DNA from: Siminovitchia terrae
GTDB taxonomy: Bacteria > Bacillota > Bacilli > Bacillales > Bacillaceae_C
Assembly: GCF_003605405.2 (NCBI RefSeq)
Contig: NZ_QYTW02000021.1
Location: 30,252-94,251 of the forward strand
DNA: 64,000 nucleotides
Reading direction: 5' to 3'
This document shows positions 52,328 through 61,193 of this stretch, piece by piece. Each line of letters starts with the position of its first letter. Within the stretch, counting starts at the first letter, position 1. The notes below the pieces were generated by a model. It was given only the letters and a program-made list of their open reading frames with translations. It was not told the origin of the DNA and made no database searches. A program made the translations under genes and the position numbers.

Positions 52328-52806
52328 TGCTCCACTTCCTTAATTTTTGCGTATTGAGCAATTTGGTTCCTCAACTCGATAGCCACTTCTTTTGGAAGGG
52401 CTGGTATGGAGTGAGAAGACCCCATTGTTTCAACTGACACGGAGCAGAGTTCATATTTTCTTAGAAGCGGCCCCTGCTCGGTGGCGACCGATTGGATTTT
52501 TGTCATCGGGACAAGTTCATGAGTTTCATTGAGTGCGCCAAATTTTAATTCCAAATATTCTTCATTTACATCGTAACGCCAATTTTTATAAAGTAAAAAC
52601 GGATGAATGAATGACCAAATTCCACCGATTATAGCTAACGCTGTAATCCCTATCAATATCCACCCGATCCACTCTTTCCAAGAAAAATAAAAATCAAGGT
52701 AAAATAAGACACTTAGGATGATGAGACCGATGATATTCCCAATCGTGTCACTGATGAGCCAAACTTTGATTGCGTTCTTTGATAAACGCTGCTGAGGTGC
52801 ATTCAA
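52324..52806 (-). CDS. ydbS: PH-domain membrane protein, YdbS-like
   Basis: This 160-residue protein has two N-terminal transmembrane helices (about 15-37 and 45-66) and one bPH_2 domain (YDVNEEYLELKFGALNETHELVPM). It is the usual partner of YdbT. It begins 26 bases after the ABC ATPase, so the peptide-resistance pair is fused into an ABC operon here. Confidence 0.85.
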   Translation of the reverse strand: MNAPQQRLSKNAIKVWLISDTIGNIIGLIILSVLFYLDFYFSWKEWIGWILIGITALAIIGGIWSFIHPFLLYKNWRYDVNEEYLELKFGALNETHELVPMTKIQSVATEQGPLLRKYELCSVSVETMGSSHSIPALPKEVAIELRNQIAQYAKIKEVEQ

Positions 52807-52832
52807 TGGAAATCACCACCTATATTAATCTA

Positions 52833-53744
52833 TTATTCATCTAAAAATATTTCTTCAAGAGAAGGTTCGTCCACCTCGACACGGTAGACGTCTATTTTAT
52901 ATTGGTTAAATGCTCGAATAACTTCAGCAATTTTTTTCTCATTTTCAAGCGTTATGGTTACATATGACTCTTGCATATCTAAATTTGTTCCTGCTGTGTG
53001 CAGCCATTGGATTAGTGTCCACTCTTCTGCTTTAGGGATTGGAGAGTGCTTCAATTTTACTATAAGTGTTGATCGATAGAAGGATCTAAGCTCAGCCATT
53101 GTGCCGATCTTAACCACTTTGCCTTCTTTCATTATAGCGATTCGTGTACATATTTTCTCAACTTCATCTAAGTTATGGGATGTCATAAAGATCGTTTTCC
53201 CCCGTTTCTGCAGATCATCAATCAATTTATGAATATGAATGACGGATTCTGCATCCAAACCGGAAGTTGGTTCATCAAGAAAAATCAATTCTGGATCATG
53301 GATGATTGCTTGCGCTATCCCAAGCTTCTTTTTCATGCCGAATGAAAATTTAGAGGTTTTTACCTTGGAATGTTCCGCTAATCCAACCAACCGCAAAACT
53401 TCCAGACAACGGTGTTTATCTGCAGGCTTCCCCGAAAGGGCAGATAGGAATTTCAAATGATCCATCGCTGTTAAAGAACTATAAAATGTGGAGTAATCGG
53501 GCATTACGCCAATTCGCTTCTTTATTTGATCATTCGGTCCCTTTACCCCCAAAAGCGAGTATGTACCGGAACTCGGGTGAATAATGCCGGTCAACATATT
53601 GATAAAAGTAGATTTTCCAGCACCATTCCGACCAAGAAAACCAAATACCTCTCCTTTTTCTACGATCAAATCAATTCCTTGTACGACTTGAGCCCCTCCA
53701 TAGGATTTTTTTAACTGATTCGTTTCAATGGCAGTCATTAGCAT
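52833..53744 (-). CDS. ABC transporter ATP-binding protein (ABC-2 type exporter)
   Basis: This 303-residue ATPase has Walker A GRNGAGKST, signature FSFGMKKKLGIAQAI, Walker B LIFLDEPTSGLD and the H-switch TSHN. A C-terminal regulatory extension of about 80 residues follows, as in ABC exporters of peptides or drugs. The start overlaps the permease end by seven bases. Confidence 0.9.
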   Translation of the reverse strand: MLMTAIETNQLKKSYGGAQVVQGIDLIVEKGEVFGFLGRNGAGKSTFINMLTGIIHPSSGTYSLLGVKGPNDQIKKRIGVMPDYSTFYSSLTAMDHLKFLSALSGKPADKHRCLEVLRLVGLAEHSKVKTSKFSFGMKKKLGIAQAIIHDPELIFLDEPTSGLDAESVIHIHKLIDDLQKRGKTIFMTSHNLDEVEKICTRIAIMKEGKVVKIGTMAELRSFYRSTLIVKLKHSPIPKAEEWTLIQWLHTAGTNLDMQESYVTITLENEKKIAEVIRAFNQYKIDVYRVEVDEPSLEEIFLDE

Positions 53745-54427
53745 TCTCTCCTTTTGAATATCAGATTTGCGATAAACATCATCAAACCCGCAAATAGTAA
53801 TATTACAACTAATGTATAGTCATCACGTTCTAAATAATAAAAAGGTGTAATAAATTTCATCCAGCTTATCCATACATTTGATGTAAATGAAATCCATAAT
53901 CCAAAAATCGGAAAGGCAAGGCCAATAATAGTTCCAAGAAACATAGTAATTCCCGGCTTCGGGATAAGAACCGAAAGCAAAATAGTCAATGCAATCTGGT
54001 ATATTAATAAACTCATGATTTGAGAAAAAATAAAGATATCAAATTGTTTAGCAAAGATGCTGATGATCAAGAACGAGATTGCCACACAGACAAACCAAAA
54101 GAGGGTAATTCCGAGAAACTTTCCGCATAAGATGCTTGTTCTCGATGTCCTGGTTACTAAAAATCGCATTGTTCGTTCATGTGTTTCCCTATTTATGCAA
54201 TCATGGGATAAACCCATAACAAATAATTGTCCAAATAAAAAAAGTAGAGTCAATAGGCCAACTGTATAAATTTGTTCTTTTTCACTAGGCGTCAATTCTA
54301 TCAAACTCATTAATACATATGAAAACTTAGCTGAATAATAGGAGGTTAATAATAAAATCCCAATTATCAAAATGGATTTAATGCTTTTAAACAAACTGAA
54401 AAATTCTCTTTTACCGATGACATACAT
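53738..54427 (-). CDS. ABC-2 type transporter permease
   Basis: This 229-residue membrane protein has six predicted helices. It is the first gene of the operon, divergent from the two-component system. NRETHERTMRFLVTRTSRTSILCGK (partly) is the usual cytosolic coupling segment of ABC-2 permeases. Substrate is unknown; the linkage to YdbST suggests peptide defence. Confidence 0.85.
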   Translation of the reverse strand: MYVIGKREFFSLFKSIKSILIIGILLLTSYYSAKFSYVLMSLIELTPSEKEQIYTVGLLTLLFLFGQLFVMGLSHDCINRETHERTMRFLVTRTSRTSILCGKFLGITLFWFVCVAISFLIISIFAKQFDIFIFSQIMSLLIYQIALTILLSVLIPKPGITMFLGTIIGLAFPIFGLWISFTSNVWISWMKFITPFYYLERDDYTLVVILLFAGLMMFIANLIFKRREC

Positions 54428-54464
54428 ACTTTGTCTCCCCTTTCACGCTTACCAACCTAACATC

Positions 54465-54518
54465 ATTATAAATTGCCTACCTTAAGTTAGAGGAAACCTT
54501 ACCTTAACATCTCCTTAA
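54465..54518 (-). promoter_or_regulatory. Response-regulator-type promoter of the permease-YdbST operon
   Basis: On the minus strand a TATAAT -10 (54470-54465) has no good -35. Instead, TTAAGG occurs three times (54485-54480, 54507-54502, 54518-54513). The starts are 22 and 11 bases apart, i.e. on the same DNA face, as in sites for OmpR-type activators. The divergent regulator gene encodes such a protein. Confidence 0.6.
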
Positions 54519-54582
54519 TTCTTCAATCATGTTTCTTCTAAGTGATATGATAACTAATAGATAAAGAGAGTAGGTGATCTTT

Positions 54583-55302
54583 ATGCAAGAAGCACAATTA
54601 TTAATTGTGGATGATGAAAAATCCATTATACATATGTTAAAGACGATTTTAAAAAAGGAGTCATTCAAATATATTGATACTGCCGGTACGGCTGAGGAAG
54701 CACTTGCCTTATGTAGATCAAAGCGATATGACTTAATCTTGTTGGATGTGATGCTCCCCAGCCGGAGTGGTTTTGAAATTTGTCCGCTTATTAGAGAGAC
54801 GACAGATGCTCCCATCTTTTTTCTAACGGCAAGATCAACAGATTTGGATAAACTTTCAGGTTTTGCTCTAGGGGCTGATGATTATATTACAAAGCCTTTC
54901 AATCCATTGGAAGTTGTCGCAAGGATTAAGGCTCATTTACGCAGGCAAACAGTAAATACGACGCATCCAACCTCTCCAACAAGTTATCACTATGGAAGTC
55001 TCTATATAAACACTTTCTCTGGAGAAGTCAAAGTAAATGAAAAAACGGTAGATTTACCTGCCCAAGTATACCAACTACTGCTGTTTTTCTGTAAGCATCC
55101 TAATCAGTTGTTTAGTAAAAGTCAGCTTTATGAACAAGTATGGGGAGAAGAGTTTTTAGGGAAGGACAATACGGTTATGGTTCATATAAGGAAGCTTCGT
55201 GAAAAAATCGAGGATAACCCAAGCGAGCCATGCCACATTATTACAGTTAGAGGGCTTGGATACAAATTTGTTCCGAGCAGCGGCAGTTATGAACATTCTT
55301 AA
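54583..55302 (+). CDS. OmpR-family response regulator
   Basis: This 239-residue regulator has a receiver domain with Asp10/Asp11, phospho-acceptor Asp55 (LILLDVMLP) and Lys104 (ITKPFN), then a winged-helix DNA-binding domain ending RGLGYKFVPSSG. The ATG at 54583 is preceded by AGGTGAT; the GTG at 54574 overlaps that site. It overlaps the kinase gene by 14 bases. Confidence 0.93.
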   Translation: MQEAQLLIVDDEKSIIHMLKTILKKESFKYIDTAGTAEEALALCRSKRYDLILLDVMLPSRSGFEICPLIRETTDAPIFFLTARSTDLDKLSGFALGADDYITKPFNPLEVVARIKAHLRRQTVNTTHPTSPTSYHYGSLYINTFSGEVKVNEKTVDLPAQVYQLLLFFCKHPNQLFSKSQLYEQVWGEEFLGKDNTVMVHIRKLREKIEDNPSEPCHIITVRGLGYKFVPSSGSYEHS

Positions 55303-57016
55303 GCGGTTTATTCTTCAATTTTTTAAACAAATAACGCTAGCTTTTATTTTGTTATCCCTTATTTTAGTAACAATATTAGGCACTATTGGATTTTCTACAA
55401 CGAATTCCGAAGTAACGAAGGATTTATCTAATGCAGATAGCTTGTTTTTTTCAAATAAAATTTCAATCAAAGATGAAAAAGTAACATTCGACGACCAACT
55501 AAAAAAATTGGTTAAAAATCAGGATGGTCAACTTCTTGTTCTGAAAGAAAATGGTGATGTGATAGGTTCCTATAATACCGCTCAACACGGATCTATAGAT
55601 AAAAATGAGCTTACTTCATTGATTTTTGGAAACCAAGCAGAATATTCGTATTGGAGCTTGGATGAAGAGTATTCAAAACCGTATTTCCTATTATTTCTCA
55701 AAAAGAATACCAGTTTAGAAATGTTAAATGAGATACAGTCAGAGATTGATTTGAAAAATCATCGCCTTGGCCTATCCAACAAGACTTTACAAGAGGTCGA
55801 TGAAGAAAATAGTTGGATTCAATTAATTGATTCAACCGGAAAAGTAATAGACGAATATAGGACACAGAAACAGCCTACTAATTACTCCATACAAGATCTC
55901 ATTTTGTTATCTCAAAATCAACATGATTCAACAGCAACTTATTTTGATCAGGAGACCTCGCAATTCCTTGTCGTGGGGACATACGATGCGAATTCACATA
56001 CAAATTTAGAAAAAAGCTTTAATAAAATAATCAATCACAGTCTTTTAATCATTTTTATACTATTATTCCTTTTGTTATTATTAAGCACATTTTGGTATGC
56101 ACGCAAATTTGGAGTTCCATTGATTATGATGATGAAATGGATAAAAAATCTGGGGGATGGCGTATATGAACAGCCGTATGATCACCATCAACACCCCATT
56201 TTGTTAAATCGAAAGGGACAACTGAAAAGGAAATACCGATTATATAAGGACTTCATCACCACACTTGATCAATTAACAGAAATCTTGAAACAAAACGAGT
56301 CGGAGCGGATGAAAATGACTCAAACGAGAGAAGAGTGGATCATCGGTATTTCTCATGACTTAAAAACTCCGCTTGCTTCTATTACAGGTTATTCACAGAT
56401 GTTGGAATCTGAAAACTATTCATGGAGTGAAGAGGAAACAAGAGCATTTGCCAAAGTTATTTCCGAAAAGTCTTCATATATGATGGAATTACTGGAGGAT
56501 TTAACATTAACTTATCGTTTAAGAAATCGGGCTTTGCCTATAGTCAAAGAAGAAGTGGATCTCAACGAACTTATACGTCGAACAATCATTCATTTTATTA
56601 ATGATCCTGCGAACAATGAGATGGAATTCAATTTCCAGCCTTATCATGAAACCATTTCTGTATCCATTGATCCAAAATGGTTTCAACGGATTATCGATAA
56701 TCTAATCGCAAATGCTATTAAATATAATCCATCAGGTACTGTCATTACAGTATCCATCTCTTTGATTGAACAACATCTAATCATTATCAACATTGACGAT
56801 GATGGGATCGGCATGAATGAGGAAACGGTCAATAAGCTGTTTCAACGCTATTATCGCGGCACAAACACTTGTAATGCTGGCAACGGAACAGGTCTTGGTA
56901 TGGCCATCAGCAAACAATTGGTACAACTTCATAATGGGTCAATTCAAGTTAAAAGTATCCCAAATGAAGGCACTAGTATTCGAATCATATTGCCTATTTA
57001 CGCGGAGGATGAGTAG
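55289..57016 (+). CDS. Sensor histidine kinase
   Basis: This 575-residue membrane kinase has TM helices at about 13-36 and 251-271 that enclose an extracellular sensor of about 210 residues. The H-box is ISHDLKTPLASITG with His356, followed by the N-box (NLIANAIKYNPSG), DDGIGM and GTGLGMAISKQLV of the ATPase domain. The large sensor domain distinguishes it from intramembrane-sensing BceS kinases. ATG 55289 is chosen; it overlaps the regulator gene. Confidence 0.92.
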   Translation: MNILKRFILQFFKQITLAFILLSLILVTILGTIGFSTTNSEVTKDLSNADSLFFSNKISIKDEKVTFDDQLKKLVKNQDGQLLVLKENGDVIGSYNTAQHGSIDKNELTSLIFGNQAEYSYWSLDEEYSKPYFLLFLKKNTSLEMLNEIQSEIDLKNHRLGLSNKTLQEVDEENSWIQLIDSTGKVIDEYRTQKQPTNYSIQDLILLSQNQHDSTATYFDQETSQFLVVGTYDANSHTNLEKSFNKIINHSLLIIFILLFLLLLLSTFWYARKFGVPLIMMMKWIKNLGDGVYEQPYDHHQHPILLNRKGQLKRKYRLYKDFITTLDQLTEILKQNESERMKMTQTREEWIIGISHDLKTPLASITGYSQMLESENYSWSEEETRAFAKVISEKSSYMMELLEDLTLTYRLRNRALPIVKEEVDLNELIRRTIIHFINDPANNEMEFNFQPYHETISVSIDPKWFQRIIDNLIANAIKYNPSGTVITVSISLIEQHLIIINIDDDGIGMNEETVNKLFQRYYRGTNTCNAGNGTGLGMAISKQLVQLHNGSIQVKSIPNEGTSIRIILPIYAEDE

Positions 57017-57050
57017 GAGCTATTTTTTTAATGCGAACTCGCCAGGGTTT

Positions 57051-57245
57051 AATTTAACTTCATTCAGCAGAAGCCTCCCACTTCTATAAGTGGTGAGATG
57101 AATGCCATTAGTATTCCATTCAGTGGGGGTTCAAACCCCGGCTGAATAAAGTTAAAGCCTCCGGCGGATGCCACAGATTTTCAGAGGTAATTTATCGAGC
57201 GAAGCTCGATAAAATCTGTGCGCAAATACGCCAAGGCGCATTTGA
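57051..57245. repeat. 195-bp structured repeat, copy 1
   Basis: Begins AATTTAACTTCATTCAGC and ends GGCGCATTTGA. An outer stem pairs TTTAACTT-ATTCAGC with GCTGAAT-AAGTTAAA and encloses three hairpins (CCACTT/AAGTGG, GAATGCC/AGTATTC, GGGG-TTCAAA-CCCC). Two further hairpins follow, one with CACAGATTTT/AAAATCTGTG arms and one CAAATACGCC/GGCGCATTTG. It lies 34 bases after the kinase stop. Confidence 0.8.
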
Positions 57246-57394
57246 ATTATAATAAGAAGTATATGGGCAGAATCTATATAAATAGACAAGATTGATTCAG
57301 GAAGTATTGTAAAATCAATGTTATAAACATCTATAAAAGGTCAATCTCTTACCCAAAGAACATAACTACGGCCTTAAAGGCGTATATATATCAA

Positions 57395-57428
57395 GGCTCT
57401 CAACCGATTTTGGTTGGGAGTCTTTTTT
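57395..57428 (+). terminator. Intrinsic terminator between the two structured repeats
   Basis: GGCTCTCAACC (57395-57405) pairs with GGTTGGGAGTC (57412-57422) before TTTTTT. No gene directly upstream explains it; it may end transcripts through repeat copy 1. Between 57,246 and 57,772 I see no other convincing gene. Confidence 0.85.
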
Positions 57429-57772
57429 ACTCCTAGGAAAAACAATCCAAAATATGAAACACTCAAGTATCTGCGTTCCAGGGAATTAAAGATTGTTTTT
57501 TAGCCAAAGATGACCCACAACTCACGTGAAAATGCCATGGATCTTAGAAAATATGCTGCGCTAGCCCGCAGATCAAAAACGCATGGAAAAGGATCTTTTA
57601 ATACTGTACTGCTGAGTAGTATGTTAGTGCTTATCTTGTTCATTATCAGGCTGGTAAACGTCCAAAGTTTTTTGATATATATTCCTAAACTAGTGATGCT
57701 CTGTATTCATTCCATGTTAAATCAACAACAGGTTGTCTAACTAAAACTTTTTAGGGAATTTCAAGTTGAGTC

Positions 57773-57966
57773 AATTTAACTTCATTCAGCAGAAGTCTCC
57801 CACTTCAGTAAGTGGTGAGATGAATGCCTATTGGTATTCCATTCAGTGGGGGTTCAAACCCCGGCTGAATAAAGTTAAAGCCTCCGACGGATGCCACAGG
57901 TTTTCAGAGGAAATTTATCAAGCGGAGCTCAATAAAATCTGGGCACATACGCCAAGGCGCATTTGA
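57773..57966. repeat. 195-bp structured repeat, copy 2
   Basis: Same element as copy 1, same orientation, about 90% identical. Differences are often compensatory or wobble-tolerant: GAATGCC now pairs with GGTATTC, better than in copy 1. The second long hairpin is weaker here (CAAGCGGAGCTC loop region changed). Confidence 0.8.
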
Positions 57967-58233
57967 TATTAATAAATTTTCCACACCCAAGAATATACTT
58001 TAAAGGGTCATTACCACTCTTTCCTGGAATTGGTGCAAAAAATGGCCTCCATGGTTCATTCGGTTAAACGGCTTACGCCTATGAGGGCCGAGGGAGGACT
58101 CACTTTTTTACCAATGCTTCTTACACCTGAATGTCCCTCTAGTATTTTAGAAACCTATGAACGATTGCAAAGAAGAGAACGTCCAATCTATAAGAGAACA
58201 AGAAAGGCTTGCAAACAAAAGGAGGAGTATGGA

Positions 58234-60123
58234 TTGAAAAAGATTATATGTCTGTTTTTCATAGCGGGGTTGTTTCTTTTCCCACTTGCAACTTTTGCTG
58301 AAACGAAACAGCTTCCCTCAGGCTTAAAGGTAGATCAAGTTGAGGAGACGGTTGATCATATAATGGAGAAGTATATTGGAACGGAAATTCCTGGCGCAGC
58401 CCTTGCGATAGTAAAGGATGGGGAAGTTCTCTTACTAAAGGGGTACGGTCTTGCTGATATAGAGGAAGATTTACCGGTCGATCCGGAGAAAACGGTTTTC
58501 GAGGCAGGATCAGTCTCGAAGCTATATACATGGAGTGCTGTTATGCAGCTAGTGGAGCAGGGAAAGCTGGATTTAAATGCTGATATTCGCAAATACTTAC
58601 CTGAGGACTACCTGAACCTCACATTTCCAGATAAAATCACGATGCTAGATTTAATGAATCATACAGTTGGATTCGAAGATAAAGCAGATCAGCTACTAAC
58701 GACAGATCCAGAAAAAGTGATTCCACTAGAGAAGTTTCTATCAAAGGAATACCATCAGCCAAAGCAAGTATTTAAGCCAGGCACAGTTACAGCTTATTCA
58801 AACTATAGTACTTCGTTGGCAGGATTCATTGTGGAACGTGTATCTGGAAAAAGCTATTCGAATTATATGCAGGAAAATATGATTGAAAGGCTTGGAATGT
58901 CGCACTCAACCTTTGCAACAAACTATCTTGAAATTCCCGAAATAGCTGATTTTAAAGGAGAAAGTTATCAAAAAATTGGTGATCACTTTGAGACAGTGGA
59001 TTGGGCATTTGTAAATGACGCGCCCGCAGGTTCTTTAAATACGACGGCAGCGGATATGGTTCAATTTATGATCGCTCAGCTTGATTCAGAAGACACTTCA
59101 TTATTCGAGCAACCGATCACTTTGAAAAAAATGCATGAACAAACATATCAGGTTCATGAGCGCTTACCAGGAAATGCTCATGGATTTTGGGAGCGATATA
59201 GGGGGAATTATCGTTTACTTGAGCATGGTGGGAATGTCATTGGGTATACCTCACAGTTGACTCTTGTTCCAGAAGAAAAGTTTGGATATGTGCTATTAAT
59301 GAATGTGGCAAATGAGATGACCGGATTAAGAGTTGATTTGATGGATGAATTAATTGGAAAGCAGGAATTGATTGAACAAGTGGCAAAAAGTGAGAATGAT
59401 GAGGCCGTTCAAGGTACTTATCGAATGGCAAGGGGACTGTACACCAACTTTTTAAAGCTTTTACCGATTCTGAGCAATAGCGATGTAACCATTCACCAAA
59501 ATCCTCAAGGAGGAATCGACTTTATTTCGACGATGGCACCTGAGCCGATTCACTATATAGAAACAAGTCCATTGCTCTATGAACGTGCTGATGATACGCT
59601 TACTTTATTAGATAAATCAGGCTTAGATGCGAGCAGAATCGCTTTTGAATTGGATGATAAAGGGAATGTTATCAGGATGTCACATGGGGTGGTTAGTGAT
59701 TATCTTCCTGTAAAATTAAAGGAACGTGTGGGTGTAAATCTAGTCATCATTTTGATTAGTGTGATGACGTTTATCCTCTACTCAATCGTTTTCGTCGTTA
59801 GGTGGGGAATAAGAAAGTTTAAGAAGAAAGAGAAGGTGGGCTTGCATTGGGCGGCACCATTATTATCCGGTGTGGGACTTTTAGTTGCAGTGAACAGCAC
59901 CATCCTACTGAGTCGCTATACGTCCAATCCATTTCAACCATTATCGCCCATGCGCATACATGTGTGGATCAATTGGTTACTCCCTATCATGACTGTGGTG
60001 TGTGCCTGCTTCATATTTAAGCATTTTAAAAACAGTAAGCTATTCGGGAAAATAGCACAATTACTCTTGATTTTCATTTGTTGTATTTTTACCTTATTTC
60101 TTCTCAATTTCCACTTCATTTAA
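58234..60123 (+). CDS. Membrane-anchored serine hydrolase (class C beta-lactamase/PBP4-like)
   Basis: This 629-residue protein has a signal peptide (1-22), a beta-lactamase-like domain and four C-terminal transmembrane helices (from about 505). Catalytic motifs are SVSK (Ser93-Lys96), YSN (188-190) and HGG (331-333). Such proteins act on peptidoglycan stems or D-amino acid peptides; FmtA and PbpE types are relatives. The start is TTG 58234, 8 bases after AGGAGG; the open frame upstream to 58,030 is not family-like. A terminator follows at once. Confidence 0.88.
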   Translation: MKKIICLFFIAGLFLFPLATFAETKQLPSGLKVDQVEETVDHIMEKYIGTEIPGAALAIVKDGEVLLLKGYGLADIEEDLPVDPEKTVFEAGSVSKLYTWSAVMQLVEQGKLDLNADIRKYLPEDYLNLTFPDKITMLDLMNHTVGFEDKADQLLTTDPEKVIPLEKFLSKEYHQPKQVFKPGTVTAYSNYSTSLAGFIVERVSGKSYSNYMQENMIERLGMSHSTFATNYLEIPEIADFKGESYQKIGDHFETVDWAFVNDAPAGSLNTTAADMVQFMIAQLDSEDTSLFEQPITLKKMHEQTYQVHERLPGNAHGFWERYRGNYRLLEHGGNVIGYTSQLTLVPEEKFGYVLLMNVANEMTGLRVDLMDELIGKQELIEQVAKSENDEAVQGTYRMARGLYTNFLKLLPILSNSDVTIHQNPQGGIDFISTMAPEPIHYIETSPLLYERADDTLTLLDKSGLDASRIAFELDDKGNVIRMSHGVVSDYLPVKLKERVGVNLVIILISVMTFILYSIVFVVRWGIRKFKKKEKVGLHWAAPLLSGVGLLVAVNSTILLSRYTSNPFQPLSPMRIHVWINWLLPIMTVVCACFIFKHFKNSKLFGKIAQLLLIFICCIFTLFLLNFHFI

Positions 60124-60148
60124 ACTGGGCAGTCTTGCCCGGTTTTTT
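60124..60148 (+). terminator. Terminator of the serine hydrolase gene
   Basis: ACTGGGC pairs with GCCCGGT across AGTCTT and is followed by eight T, immediately after the stop codon. Confidence 0.92.
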
Positions 60149-60166
60149 TTAATGGACTTATTCGAT

Positions 60167-60197
60167 AGCCCCTTCTGGAGTGTGTCTGGAAGGGGCT
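60167..60197. other. Perfect 9-bp hairpin without T-run
   Basis: AGCCCCTTC (60167-60175) and GAAGGGGCT (60189-60197) pair around a 13-base loop. With the flanking terminators it makes this 308-base gap unusually hairpin-rich. No gene is seen in it. Confidence 0.5.
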
Positions 60198-60234
60198 ACG
60201 CAGCGATGCAGTCATTTATTTCCCTCGCTTAGAG

Positions 60235-60270
60235 ACCTTCTATCATTTATTTAGATAGAAGGTTGTTTTA
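60235..60270 (+). terminator. Second terminator-like hairpin
   Basis: ACCTTCTATC (60235-60244) pairs perfectly with GATAGAAGGT (60254-60263), then TGTTTTATTT. It could be a back-up terminator. Confidence 0.65.
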
Positions 60271-60329
60271 TTTCAAAAGCGACCTTTATTCCCTCGACAC
60301 AGCTGCCAATGAAAGCAGCCGTTTTTGAA

Positions 60330-60396
60330 GATGACAATTTTGTCATCTTGCTGTCATGTTCAAAGATTTTTGGGAGCAGGAGAGGGCGGTTATACT
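60330..60396 (+). promoter_or_regulatory. BceR-like operator and promoter of the bceAB-type operon
   Basis: The perfect inverted repeat GATGACAATTTTGTCATC (60330-60347) resembles BceR boxes upstream of B. subtilis bceA. A TATACT -10 lies at 60391-60396 with a poor -35 (TTTTGG), as expected of an activator-dependent promoter. Match judged from memory of the consensus. Confidence 0.6.
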
Positions 60397-60431
60397 AAAA
60401 TCAGCGAAAGAAACAAAGGAGTGGATCGCAC

Positions 60432-61193
60432 ATGGCAAATACAATTTTAAACGTAAAGCAACTTCAAAAGGAATATACAGGAGAAATCACATTTAAGGCA
60501 TTAAAAGGGATCGACTTTCATTTAAAGGAAAATGAATTTGTTGCTGTAATGGGACCATCTGGCAGTGGAAAAACAACATTTCTTAATTGTATCTCCACAA
60601 TTGATCAGCCTACTAATGGAGTCATTACGATTAATTCTAAAAACCCATATGAGTTAAATGATGATGAACTGGCGAAATTTAGACGATCAGAACTTGGTTT
60701 TGTTTTTCAAGATTTTAACTTGGTTCATACATTAACAGTTGAAGAGAATATTTTATTGCCGCTGACACTTGATTCCATAGATGAGAAAGAAATGAGAGAG
60801 CGTTTAATAAAAATTGTCGATTTTTTAGGGATCGGAGAGATTTTACAAAAGCGTACATTTGAAATTTCAGGTGGGCAGAAGCAACGCGTGGCGATTGCAA
60901 GAGCGGTTATTCATGAACCTAGTTTATTATTAGCGGATGAGCCAACCGGAAATTTGGATTCAAAAGCGGTCAATAGTGTAATGGGGTTGTTTGAATCCAT
61001 TAATGAGTCTTTTAACACAGCCATATTAATGGTGACGCATGATGCTTATGTTGCCAGTTTTGCGCAGCGAGTCATCTTTATAAAAGACGGAGTGCTTTTT
61101 AATGAGATACATCGAGGTGAAATCAAGCAGCAATTTTACCAAGAAATTATGGATACTCTCACATTTTTAGGTGGTGGTCGACATGAGTTTTAA
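60432..61193 (+). CDS. BceA-type ABC transporter ATPase
   Basis: This 253-residue ATPase belongs to the antimicrobial-peptide resistance (Bce/MacB-like) group. Walker A GPSGSGKTT, signature [14 protein letters not shown], Walker B LLLADEPTGNLD and MVTHD are intact. AAAGGAGTG precedes the ATG. The 3' end overlaps the permease gene by 11 bases. Confidence 0.93.
   Translation: MANTILNVKQLQKEYTGEITFKALKGIDFHLKENEFVAVMGPSGSGKTTFLNCISTIDQPTNGVITINSKNPYELNDDELAKFRRSELGFVFQDFNLVHTLTVEENILLPLTLDSIDEKEMRERLIKIVDFLGIGEILQKRTFEISGGQKQRVAIARAVIHEPSLLLADEPTGNLDSKAVNSVMGLFESINESFNTAILMVTHDAYVASFAQRVIFIKDGVLFNEIHRGEIKQQFYQEIMDTLTFLGGGRHEF

Noticed and set aside
54583..57016. Two-component system as a BceRS pair for the downstream BceAB-type transporter
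   Set aside because: The kinase has a sensor domain of about 210 residues and not the short intramembrane loop of BceS; phased TTAAGG sites tie it to the divergent operon instead.
57140..57160. tRNA gene suggested by a T-arm-like GGGGTTCAAACCCC
   Set aside because: The outer stem is twice too long, stems do not fit tRNA numbering, and no anticodon arm or discriminator/CCA position is present.
57510..57740. 76-codon frame between the structured repeats
   Set aside because: No ribosome site, no recognisable domain, bounded by repeats; a hydrophobic stretch alone is weak evidence.
58030..58233. 68-residue N-terminal extension of the serine hydrolase
   Set aside because: The signal peptide and an AGGAGG-TTG start at 58,234 mark the real N-terminus; the extension is basic and unlike the family.
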